Shown: positions 6,650 through 13,919 of the stretch, piece after piece | Layout of the letters: every line of letters starts with the position of its first letter | Numbering within the stretch: position 1 is the stretch's first letter | NCBI GenBank assembly: GCA_905369775.1 | Contig: CAJPJR010000048.1 | Span: 1-14,913, forward strand | Reading direction: 5' to 3' | From: Prevotellaceae bacterium UBA1746 | GTDB taxonomy: Bacteria; Bacteroidota; Bacteroidia; Bacteroidales; Bacteroidaceae | DNA: 14,913 nt | Notes under the pieces: generated by a model | What the model was told of the DNA's origin: nothing | The model's input: only the letters and a program-made list of their open reading frames with translations | Database searches by the model: none | Made by a program: the position numbers and the translations under genes

Positions 6650-7648
6650 ATGGAAAAAATCAATGCCGTTATCACCGGCGTGGGCGGATTCGTACCCGAA
6701 TACGTCCTCAACAACGAAGAACTTTCGCGCATGGTCGACACCAACGACGAATGGATCATGTCGCGCATCGGAATCAAGGAGCGCCGCATCCTCAACGAGG
6801 AAGGTCTCGGCACGTCCTACATGGCACGCAAGGCCGTTAAGCAGTTGCTCGAAAAGACCGGCACCGATCCTCAGGAAGTCGAATGCCTGATTCTCGCCAC
6901 CACCACGCCCGACTATCCTTTCCCCACCACGTCGAGCGTAGTTGTGGGCCGCTTGGGCATGAAAAATGCCTTCTGTGTCGATCTCCAAGCCGCTTGCTGC
7001 GGATTCCTCTTCGCCATGGACATCGCCTCGTCCATGATCCAGAGCGGACGCTACAAGAAGATCGTCGTAGTCGGCGCCGACAAGATGTCGAGCATCGTCG
7101 ATTACACCGACCGCGCCACTTGTCCTATCTTTGGTGACGGTGCAGGTGCTGTGCTCGTCGAACCCACCACCGAAGATCTTGGATGGAAAGACAGTCACCT
7201 CCGCGCCGACGGCAAGGGCATGCCCTTCCTCTGCATGAAGGCCGGCGGTTCGGCCTGCCCGCCCTCTTATTTCACCATCGATCACAAGATGCACAAGCTC
7301 CACCAGGAGGGTCGCACGGTCTATCGCTTTGCCGTGACCAACATGAGCGACGCTTGCGCGCTCGTGGCCGAGCGCAACGGACTGAACGGCGACAACATCA
7401 CCTGGGTTTTGCCCCACCAAGCCAACGTGCGCATCATCGAAGCCGTGGCTTCGCGCCTCAATCTCTCGATGGACAAGGTGATGCTCAACATTCAGCGCTA
7501 CGGCAACACCTCGGCCGGCACACTTCCGCTCGCCCTCTGGGACTACGAGAAGCAACTCAAGAAGGGTGACAACATCATCCTCACGGCTTTCGGCGCCGGC
7601 TTCACTTGGGGTGCGGCTTACATGAAGTGGGGCTACGACGGCCAGTAA
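6650..7648 (+). CDS. fabH: Beta-ketoacyl-ACP synthase III
   Basis: FabH condenses acetyl-CoA (or a branched starter acyl-CoA) with malonyl-ACP to begin type II fatty-acid synthesis in the cytoplasm. The 332-residue protein has the full Cys-His-Asn triad: C116 in DLQAACCGF, H256 in LPHQANVRII and N286 in YGNTSAG. The N-terminal TNDEWIMSRIGIKERRI block (31-47) and the C-terminal FGAGFTWG (314-321) are standard thiolase-fold signatures. The frame is open back to 6563, but the extra 29 residues have no family counterpart, so the ATG at 6650 is used. Branched-chain starters are common in Bacteroidota, but the sequence alone does not show the primer preference. It follows rpmF and precedes era. Confidence 0.96.
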   Translation: MEKINAVITGVGGFVPEYVLNNEELSRMVDTNDEWIMSRIGIKERRILNEEGLGTSYMARKAVKQLLEKTGTDPQEVECLILATTTPDYPFPTTSSVVVGRLGMKNAFCVDLQAACCGFLFAMDIASSMIQSGRYKKIVVVGADKMSSIVDYTDRATCPIFGDGAGAVLVEPTTEDLGWKDSHLRADGKGMPFLCMKAGGSACPPSYFTIDHKMHKLHQEGRTVYRFAVTNMSDACALVAERNGLNGDNITWVLPHQANVRIIEAVASRLNLSMDKVMLNIQRYGNTSAGTLPLALWDYEKQLKKGDNIILTAFGAGFTWGAAYMKWGYDGQ

Positions 7649-7681
7649 CGTTTTTCTCACGCAACGCTCATTTCTCATCTC

Positions 7682-7728
7682 GGCGCGACCCTTCGGCTTC
7701 CCGGTCCGAAAGGCCGCGCCCTTCTTTT
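7682..7728 (+). terminator. Strong hairpin with T-rich tail between fabH and era
   Basis: GGCGCGACCCTTCGG (7682-7696) pairs with CCGAAAGGCCGCGCC (7706-7720) in a 15-position stem with two mismatches and a 9-base loop. CTTCTTTT follows. It lies 33 bp after the fabH stop and only about 15 bp before the era start, so it could act as an attenuator that also hides or shapes the era start region. Confidence 0.55.
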
Positions 7729-7735
7729 CCCAACT

Positions 7736-8617
7736 ATGCACAAAGCCGGTTTCGTCAATATCGTCGGCAACCCCAATGTCGGCAAATCAACGCTCATGAA
7801 TCTCCTCATGGGCGAGCGCATTTCGATCGCTACCTTCAAGGCGCAAACCACGCGCCACCGCATCATGGGCATTATCAACACAGACGACTCGCAAATCGTG
7901 TTTTCGGACACCCCGGGCGTGTTGAAACCCAACTACAAACTCCAAGAATCGATGCTCGCCTTCTCCGAAAGCGCGTTGCAGGACGCCGATGTCTTGCTCT
8001 ACGTGACCGATGTGGTGGAGAAACCCGACAAGAATGCCGATTTCATCACAAAGGTGCAGCGCATGCAGGTGCCTATCTTGGTGTTGATCAACAAAATCGA
8101 TCTTTCCAACCAGGCCGGCGTTGTGAAACTCATCGAAGCCTGGAAAGAAGTCTTGCCGCAGGCCGAAATCTTCCCCATTTCTGCGCAAGCCAAGTTCGGG
8201 GTCGACAGCGTGCTGGCGCGCATCAAGGAATTGCTCCCCGATTCGCCGCCTTACTTCGAAAAAGACCAATGGACCGACAAGCCTGCGCGCTTTTTCGTTA
8301 CGGAGATCATCCGCGAGAAGATACTTTTGTACTACGACAAGGAGATTCCCTACGCTTGTGAGGTGGTGGTCGAAGAATTTAAGGAGGCCGAGAAAAATAT
8401 TCGCATACGCGCTTTGATTTATGTGGAGCGCGACAGCCAAAAGGGCATCATTATCGGTCACAAAGGCGTGGCGATCAAGAAAGTGATGACCGAGGCACGC
8501 AAGACGCTGGAGAAGTTTTTCCAAAAGAGCATCTTCCTTGAAGTTTTTGTCAAGGTCGACAAAGATTGGCGCCAGAACGATCGCCGACTTGAAGCCTACG
8601 GCTATCGACAAGATTGA
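7736..8617 (+). CDS. era: GTPase Era
   Basis: Era is an essential GTPase that binds the 3' end of 16S rRNA and assists 30S maturation. The 293-residue length is normal. GTPase motifs are all present: G1 GNPNVGKS (11-18), G2 within QTTRHRI (37-43), G3 DTPG (58-61), G4 NKID (119-122) and G5 ISA (148-150). The C-terminal KH RNA-binding domain carries IIIGHKGVAIKKV (238-250). The ATG at 7736 gives the normal short N-terminus before G1. Spacing to fabH is 87 bp. The downstream neighbour is convergent, so era ends the + strand block. Confidence 0.97.
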   Translation: MHKAGFVNIVGNPNVGKSTLMNLLMGERISIATFKAQTTRHRIMGIINTDDSQIVFSDTPGVLKPNYKLQESMLAFSESALQDADVLLYVTDVVEKPDKNADFITKVQRMQVPILVLINKIDLSNQAGVVKLIEAWKEVLPQAEIFPISAQAKFGVDSVLARIKELLPDSPPYFEKDQWTDKPARFFVTEIIREKILLYYDKEIPYACEVVVEEFKEAEKNIRIRALIYVERDSQKGIIIGHKGVAIKKVMTEARKTLEKFFQKSIFLEVFVKVDKDWRQNDRRLEAYGYRQD

Positions 8618-8689
8618 GTGATTGGCGGCAACCTGCCCATTGGGCGCCGTGCGCCCCGCGAGGGTCGGGCTTTTCTAGCCCCTGAATGC

Positions 8690-8736
8690 AAACCGGGTGG
8701 TGAACTTTTGTGAGTTCACCACCCGGTTTCTTCGTG
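8690..8736. terminator. Perfect 16-bp inverted repeat between era and aroE (likely bidirectional terminator)
   Basis: AAACCGGGTGGTGAAC (8690-8705) and GTTCACCACCCGGTTT (8714-8729) are exact complements with an 8-base loop. On the + strand the stem ends in TTT followed by CTTCG; on the - strand it also ends in TTT. It lies between two convergent genes and can serve both. Two smaller stems precede it after era: GGGCGC/GCGCCC (8642-8656) and GGGCT/AGCCC (8667-8681). Confidence 0.8.
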
Positions 8737-8774
8737 GATTGCCGTGGCGCCGTGCCGAAGGAGGCGGCGACGGT

Positions 8775-9554
8775 TTACGCGTGCGGCGCATTCCAGAAAT
8801 CCCAGGCTTCCAACGCTTGCAAATGCAGCATCTCCAGACCGTTTTTCACCGTGCAACCGCGCAATTTCCCCTCATGGAGGAAGCGAGTTTCAGCGGGATT
8901 GTAGATGAGATCATATAAGAGATGAGTGGAAGTGAGGGCACCGTAGGGCAGATCAGGGGCGTTTTCCACGGCCGGTGCCATGCCCACCGGCGAAGCATTG
9001 ACGATCACGGTGTGCGCAGCGAGCACCGGTGCCGAAAGTTCGGCGTAAGTGATCACCGGCACGGGGACGCCGTCGACCGGTAGGGGAGAGGCGGCACGCC
9101 GACTCACGTAAGTGGAGGCTACCCCCAAGCGGCGCAGCCCGACCACGACGGCTTTCGACGCCCCGCCTGTGCCGAGCACGAGCGCACGGCGATGGTGCGG
9201 ACAGAGTAGGGGGGCGATGCTGCGTGTGAAGCCGAGGAGGTCCGAATTGTGCCCGTCCAGTCGCAACCCACCGCCGTCGGTCCGCCGCACACGCACCACA
9301 TTCACCGCACCGACGGCTTCCGCTTCGAGCGAAAGGGAGTCGAGTTGCGGCACGACGGCTTGTTTGTGAGGAATCGTCACGTTGAAGCCGACTAACTCGG
9401 GGTGCGCACTCACCCAGTCGCGGAGGTCATTCACTTCGGCGAGGTCGAAATTCTCATAGCGCGCATCGATGTGCTCGCGGGCGAACTTTTCTGCGAAAAA
9501 GGCGGCGGAAAAACTGTGTCCGAGGGGGTGTCCGATGAGTCCGTACTGTTGCAT
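8775..9554 (-). CDS. aroE: Shikimate dehydrogenase
   Basis: AroE reduces 3-dehydroshikimate to shikimate with NADPH in aromatic amino-acid synthesis. The 259-residue protein is at the short end of the family but complete. GHPLGHSFS (8-16) is the shikimate-binding start. NVTIPHK (58-64) holds the catalytic Lys64. HNSDLLGF (102-109) supplies the paired Asp105. LGTGGASKA (127-135) is the nucleotide-binding loop. YNPAETRFL (218-226) and NGLEMLHLQA (238-247) close the active site. NSD and NASPVG stand where NTD and NTTPxG are more usual, which are mild changes. The gene is last in the - strand operon, 15 bp after ubiE, and ends about 45 bp before the bidirectional terminator. Confidence 0.95.
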   Translation of the reverse strand: MQQYGLIGHPLGHSFSAAFFAEKFAREHIDARYENFDLAEVNDLRDWVSAHPELVGFNVTIPHKQAVVPQLDSLSLEAEAVGAVNVVRVRRTDGGGLRLDGHNSDLLGFTRSIAPLLCPHHRRALVLGTGGASKAVVVGLRRLGVASTYVSRRAASPLPVDGVPVPVITYAELSAPVLAAHTVIVNASPVGMAPAVENAPDLPYGALTSTHLLYDLIYNPAETRFLHEGKLRGCTVKNGLEMLHLQALEAWDFWNAPHA

Positions 9555-9569
9555 GAGCCGAAAACGGGA

Positions 9570-10307
9570 TTATTTTTCTGCTGTGTAGAGGGTGGAGAGT
9601 CCAAACGTGAAGCGCCGGAATTCAACCTTGCGGAATCCTGCTTTTTCTATCACTGCTTTCATCACTTCGCCCTGCGGGAAGGCCTCCATCGTGGCGGGTA
9701 GGTACTGATAGGCCCGTGCATCGCGCGAAATGAGTCGGCCCACGGTGGGCATCCAGGCGTGGGCGTAGAGCCAGAAGAGTTGTTTCATGGGAAAGCTCAC
9801 GGGACTTGTGAGTTCAATGATGACCAATCGACCGCCGGGCCGGAGCACGCGGCGCATTTCGCGCAGCCCGCGATCGAGGTCCTCGAAGTTGCGCACACCA
9901 TACGCGACAGTTAGCGCGTCGAACGTGTCATCGGCGAACGAAAGCGCCATGCAATCTTCTTTGCACAGCGTGATGCGATCGGCATACCCCGCCTTTTCCA
10001 CCTTTTCTCGCCCGACGGCCAGCATGCCCTCCGAGAGATCGGCGCCTGTAATGTGTTGCGGTTGCAAACGCTCCATGGTGAGGAGCGCAAAGTCTCCCGT
10101 TCCTGTGGCGATGTCGAGGATTTGCTGCGGCGCGTAGGGCTTTAAGCTGTCGACGGCGGCTCTTCTCCACGAACGGTCCAGGCCGAGCGAGAGCGTGTGG
10201 TTGAGTAAATCGTAGGAATGGGCGATACTGTCGAACATGCGTTCCACTTGTTGGCCCTTTGCCCCCTCTTCCGAGTAGGGTTTTATCTGTTCTTGGCGGT
10301 AAGTCAT
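9570..10307 (-). CDS. ubiE: Demethylmenaquinone methyltransferase (MenG/UbiE)
   Basis: This SAM-dependent C-methyltransferase performs the last step of menaquinone synthesis. As a bacteroidote the host would be expected to use menaquinone, so the MenG role is the likely one. The 245-residue protein has the family block VERMFDSIAHSYDLLNHTLS (21-40) followed by GLDRSWRR, the SAM-binding DIATGTGDF (65-73), and ENFxD-like and GLREMRRVLRPGGRL segments in the second half. The C-terminal FRRFTFGLSTLYTAEK is the usual UbiE ending. The ATG at 10307 is 20 bp after the ClC stop and the gene ends 15 bp before aroE, consistent with translation from one polycistronic mRNA. Confidence 0.95.
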   Translation of the reverse strand: MTYRQEQIKPYSEEGAKGQQVERMFDSIAHSYDLLNHTLSLGLDRSWRRAAVDSLKPYAPQQILDIATGTGDFALLTMERLQPQHITGADLSEGMLAVGREKVEKAGYADRITLCKEDCMALSFADDTFDALTVAYGVRNFEDLDRGLREMRRVLRPGGRLVIIELTSPVSFPMKQLFWLYAHAWMPTVGRLISRDARAYQYLPATMEAFPQGEVMKAVIEKAGFRKVEFRRFTFGLSTLYTAEK

Positions 10308-10327
10308 GGGGTAATGGGTTTGAAGCG

Positions 10328-12157
10328 TTAGTCTTCGGAGAAATCCTTCATGATTTCCCGATAGTCGCTGTAGAGTTTTGCGCGGCTCACGTAGCCTACG
10401 AAATGATTTTCGGGGTCGACGACGGGCAAAGTTCCCGCGTCGTCGATTTGAAACTTGTCCATAATGGCCAACATCCCGTCGTCGGTGCGCAAAACAGCCG
10501 AAGGCGTCGACATCAAAGCGCGCACGGTGAATTGCTGATACAGCTCCGATCGGAAGATGATGTGGCGGATATTGTTGAGATTGATTTGACCCAGCAGCGT
10601 GCCGTCGGGGGCGCAGACCGCAAAGTGCAGGCGTTTGCTGTTGGCCACCACCTGCAACATGTGTCCGAGCGTCATTTCGGGACTGAGAACGGGGCGAGTT
10701 TTGTCGATCACATTGTTGAGATTCATCAAAGCAATCACACTTTGATCCTTATGATGCGAGAGCAGATGCCCTTGCCGCGCCAGACGCATGGCATAAATGC
10801 TGTGTGGTTCGATGCTTCTCACCGTGATGTAGCTCACTGCCGAGACAATCATGAGCGGAACCAGGAGTTGGTAGCTTCCGGTCAGCTCAGCAATGAGGAA
10901 AACTCCCGTGAGGGGCGCATGAAACACGGCGCTCATCACAGCGGCCATGCCGTAGAGACACGCATTGGTGGAGGGCATCATCAGACCGAAGGGCTGTATC
11001 CGGTTCCACACCCCGGCAAAAACATAGCCGGTGAGACATCCCAAGAAAATAGAGGGAGCAAACGTACCACCGCACCCGCCTCCGCCTGTAGTAGCGGTAG
11101 AAGCGAAAACTTTGACCAGGGCAATGAGGGCAATGAACAGCAACAAGTAGTTGTCATGTCCGTAGAAGAACGAATTGTTCAGCACCGATGTCGGTTCCGG
11201 CGAGCCGGCATTGCCGATCAAGATCCCCACCACGTTGTATCCCTCTCCGTAGAGCGGCGGAAAAAGGAAGATGAGCAGCGCCAACACGGAGGCTCCCAAG
11301 GCATAACGCACCATGAAGTGCTTGCACGACGCGAAGACACCCTCGAAAGCAATCATGGTTCGGGTGAAATAGAGCGACGAAATGCCACACACTAACCCGA
11401 GGAGAATGGTACCCGGCACGCGCGACACGACGAAAGGATCGTTGAGCGTGACCTGAAACATGGTGGTTCCGCCCGAAAGAAAGTAGGTGACGCACGCCGC
11501 CGTCGCGCAAGAGATGAGCAACGGGACGAGTGACGACATCGTCAGGTCGATCATCAGCACTTCGATGGTGAAAACCAGTCCGGCGATCGGGGCTTTGTAA
11601 ATTCCGGCGATAGCTCCCGACGCGCCGCAGCCCACTAAAATCATCAGCGTGCGGTGATCTTGGTGAAACCACCGCCCGATGCTACTGCCGATGGCCGATC
11701 CGGTGAGCACCACCGGCGATTCTGCACCGACCGATCCGCCGAATCCGATCGTTATGCCCGAGGCCACGATCGACGACCACGTGTTGTGGGTTTTGATAAA
11801 GCCTTGATTGCGCGAAAGCGCGTAGAGAATTTTGGTAATGCCGTGTCCGATGTTGTCGCGCACCACATAGCGGATGAAAAGCGCAGAGAGGAGAATGCCC
11901 ACCGCGGGGTAAACCAAGTAAAGCGCGTTGGAACTGTCGACAGTAAAGTTGTGTGTCAGCCAATGTTCGACGAAATGGATGAACCATTTCAGGAGGTTGG
12001 CCGCAATGCCCGAAGCGAGTCCCACGCAGAAGCTCAGAATGAGCACAAAATGCCGCTGTGTGAGACGACCTTGCGTGAGTCGAAACAGCCATTTCGGCAA
12101 TCCCAAGGGCGAAGGCAGGCTGAGATTAGACAGAAAGTCACGGGAAATAGCAGACAT
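10328..12157 (-). CDS. ClC-family chloride transporter with two CBS domains
   Basis: This 609-residue inner-membrane protein combines a ClC pore with a C-terminal CBS pair. Anion-site motifs in order are GHGI (104-107, the GSGIP position), GAESP (144-148) with the gating Glu at 146, GGCGGTFAPS (361-370), and SYQLLVP (428-434) with the pore Tyr at 429. The internal proton-pathway position after FTIE reads Val200 instead of the second Glu found in E. coli ClcA. Residues about 489-538 and 546-601 are CBS domains, which usually sense adenine nucleotides. Whether it is a channel or an H+/Cl- exchanger cannot be settled here. A TTG seven codons upstream (12178) is open, but I prefer the ATG at 12157. 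The gap to tsaC is then 34 bp. Members with CBS domains are common in Bacteroidota. Confidence 0.93.
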   Translation of the reverse strand: MSAISRDFLSNLSLPSPLGLPKWLFRLTQGRLTQRHFVLILSFCVGLASGIAANLLKWFIHFVEHWLTHNFTVDSSNALYLVYPAVGILLSALFIRYVVRDNIGHGITKILYALSRNQGFIKTHNTWSSIVASGITIGFGGSVGAESPVVLTGSAIGSSIGRWFHQDHRTLMILVGCGASGAIAGIYKAPIAGLVFTIEVLMIDLTMSSLVPLLISCATAACVTYFLSGGTTMFQVTLNDPFVVSRVPGTILLGLVCGISSLYFTRTMIAFEGVFASCKHFMVRYALGASVLALLIFLFPPLYGEGYNVVGILIGNAGSPEPTSVLNNSFFYGHDNYLLLFIALIALVKVFASTATTGGGGCGGTFAPSIFLGCLTGYVFAGVWNRIQPFGLMMPSTNACLYGMAAVMSAVFHAPLTGVFLIAELTGSYQLLVPLMIVSAVSYITVRSIEPHSIYAMRLARQGHLLSHHKDQSVIALMNLNNVIDKTRPVLSPEMTLGHMLQVVANSKRLHFAVCAPDGTLLGQINLNNIRHIIFRSELYQQFTVRALMSTPSAVLRTDDGMLAIMDKFQIDDAGTLPVVDPENHFVGYVSRAKLYSDYREIMKDFSED

Positions 12158-12191
12158 GAACGTCGATCTTAAAAGCAAGTAGGGGGAGAAC

Positions 12192-12770
12192 TCATTCGCG
12201 GATCACGGTCACTTCCGAAGAAGCCGTGAGTTTGATGATCGACGAAGCCAATCCATTGTCTTTTTCGTCGCGTCGCGAGGTGCAAACATAGTCGACCGCG
12301 TCGCGCAGTTCGGCGGGAATGTCGGCAAAGCGCCGCGGAGCCGGTTGTCCGCTGAGGTTGGCCGAGGTGCTCACCACCGCTCTTTTCATGCGGCAGCAGA
12401 GTTCTCGGCTAAACTCCTCGCGGGTGATGCGCAAAGCGGCGCTTCCGTCTTCGGCCTTGAGGTTGGGCGCGAGATTTCTCACGTTGTCATAGATAATGGT
12501 CAGCGGGCGTTCGGCCACCTCGAGGAGCTGCCACGCCACGTCGGGCACATCGGGCACGTAGAAGTCGATTTTTGCTTCGCTGTCCACCAAACTGATGAGC
12601 GCTTTGGCGTCTTCGCGCCGTTTGATGGCATAGATTTTCGCCACCGCCTCGGCGTTTGTGGCGTCGCAGCCCAAGCCCCAGATGGTGTCGGTGGGATAGA
12701 GAATCACCCCTCCGCGGCGCATCGTTTCGACGGCGCGGGAAATGTCTTCGCGTTGTTCGTGTGTAAGCAT
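12192..12770 (-). CDS. tsaC: Threonylcarbamoyl-AMP synthase (YrdC/Sua5 family)
   Basis: This cytoplasmic enzyme makes threonylcarbamoyl-AMP from threonine, bicarbonate and ATP for the t6A modification of tRNAs reading ANN codons. The 192-residue protein is the YrdC domain alone, lacking the Sua5 C-terminal domain. Signatures are YPTDTIWGLGCDA (25-37), IKRRED (49-54), SAALRIT (110-116) and STSANLSG (134-141), with the late LASSIIKL (174-181). All are intact. It starts at ATG 12770, 15 bp after the acyltransferase stop. A neighbouring ClC gene is, to my recollection, a recurring arrangement in Bacteroidales. Confidence 0.95.
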   Translation of the reverse strand: MLTHEQREDISRAVETMRRGGVILYPTDTIWGLGCDATNAEAVAKIYAIKRREDAKALISLVDSEAKIDFYVPDVPDVAWQLLEVAERPLTIIYDNVRNLAPNLKAEDGSAALRITREEFSRELCCRMKRAVVSTSANLSGQPAPRRFADIPAELRDAVDYVCTSRRDEKDNGLASSIIKLTASSEVTVIRE

Positions 12771-12785
12771 AGAACAGTATATTTT

Positions 12786-13919
12786 TTAAGGTCGCGATCC
12801 GCTTTTTCGTTTCAGGCTCCGCTGCACCGTCCGGTAGAGGAGGGCCACAGCGAGTGTGAGCACGAGATAGAGGCAAATCACGCCATAGAGTTGAACGTAT
12901 TGATGTTGTTTCAGCGCATCGCTCGCGGGAATGATCAGATAGTGGCGCACGATGGGGTGGAAAGCAAAGACCGCCGCCGAAATACCACCCAATGCCGCCG
13001 CATAAGTGTAGAGCACGTTGCTGCGGCGCAGGAGTTGAATCCAAGGCACGGTGCCCAGCACCGCAAAAATGGGCGAGAAAAACCAGAGCCACACGTTGAA
13101 GGCCGAAACCACGGTGAGCACCACGCCGACGGGCGCCATCCACAGTGGAAAAGTCCATTGCCGCCGTGCCGCCTCGAGACCAAAGGCAAAAGCCAGCAGG
13201 TGTCCCGGCGCATTGTAGCGGTAATATTCCAGGGCATAGACCGTTTCGCCGTTCCATTCGAAGTGGAAATCAGTGGCATAAAGCCCCATTTGCAGCAATA
13301 GTGTGAGGGCCGTCACGCCCCACAGCCACCCTGACGAGCGTCGGCGGGCGAAAACGAACCGATAGAGGAGGTAGCATTGCAAAATGAGCGAGAAAAACCA
13401 CCACGGTCCCAAGATCATGTTGACTGTCGGGAAGAGATTGGCCGTGAAGGTCACCAATCGCAGCGCCCAGCTCCATTCTTTTTCGAAACTGCCGCGGAAG
13501 GTAAATTGCGTAATGACGAACAGCAGCAGGGCCGGCAGCATCAGTTGCCACAATTTCACGATGTGCGTGCGCACAAATTGTGCTCCGCCGGGGAGCGCCG
13601 GGGAGCTGCCGCCCGACGCCGGGGAGGGGGCACCCGCCATGAGGCCGCCCGGCGTCGAACGCTCGTACTTGCACACCAGTCCGTAGCCACTCAGGAAGAG
13701 AAACACCGGCACACCGTAGTGCCCGAAATGCGAGAACACGTTGAGTAACACGTGGGGGCGAAAATTTTCCACGTAGTGCAGCAGCTTGAAACTGTCTTCA
13801 AGGCGAAACACATATTCGTTTTCGTGCACCGCCATCGGCAGCCAGTGGCAGAAATTGTGGATGGCGATGCACAAAATCGCGAGGCCTTTCAGTGCGCCGG
13901 TGTCTTGTTTGTTGAGCAT
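12786..13919 (-). CDS. Acyltransferase-3 family membrane protein
   Basis: This is an integral inner-membrane protein of 377 residues with about ten hydrophobic segments. Members of this family move acyl groups onto sugars of surface polysaccharide, LPS or exported glycans. Visible family features are LKGLAILCIAIHNFCHW (10-26) with the likely catalytic His21, HYGVPVFLFLSGYGL (67-81), GPWWFFSLILQCYLLYR near the middle, and FAFHPIV toward the end. The frame is open to 13976, but MLNKQDTGALKG from 13919 is the usual family start and overlaps the upstream gene by 31 bp. Residues 88-113 form a Gly/Ser/Pro/Ala-rich insert in a loop after the second segment, encoded by a short repeat. The acyl acceptor is unknown. 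Pairing with a phosphoethanolamine-transferase-like gene suggests envelope modification. Confidence 0.85.
   Translation of the reverse strand: MLNKQDTGALKGLAILCIAIHNFCHWLPMAVHENEYVFRLEDSFKLLHYVENFRPHVLLNVFSHFGHYGVPVFLFLSGYGLVCKYERSTPGGLMAGAPSPASGGSSPALPGGAQFVRTHIVKLWQLMLPALLLFVITQFTFRGSFEKEWSWALRLVTFTANLFPTVNMILGPWWFFSLILQCYLLYRFVFARRRSSGWLWGVTALTLLLQMGLYATDFHFEWNGETVYALEYYRYNAPGHLLAFAFGLEAARRQWTFPLWMAPVGVVLTVVSAFNVWLWFFSPIFAVLGTVPWIQLLRRSNVLYTYAAALGGISAAVFAFHPIVRHYLIIPASDALKQHQYVQLYGVICLYLVLTLAVALLYRTVQRSLKRKSGSRP
13586..13626 (+). repeat. CGCCGGGGAG repeat, three copies within the acyltransferase gene
   Basis: Exact 10-base copies lie at 13586-13595, 13596-13605 (directly adjacent) and 13617-13626. 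They encode part of the Gly/Ser/Pro-rich insert on the - strand. The unit length is not a multiple of three, so repeat gain or loss would shift the frame. Confidence 0.8.

Noticed and set aside
10259..11395. Open + strand frame of 378 codons opposite the ClC gene
   Set aside because: Its translation is low in hydrophobic structure and rich in His/Gln/Arg, typical of an antisense shadow, while the ClC motifs on the other strand are unmistakable.
12158..12178. TTG start for the ClC gene at 12178
   Set aside because: An in-frame ATG seven codons later gives a normal N-terminus, and the added residues match nothing.
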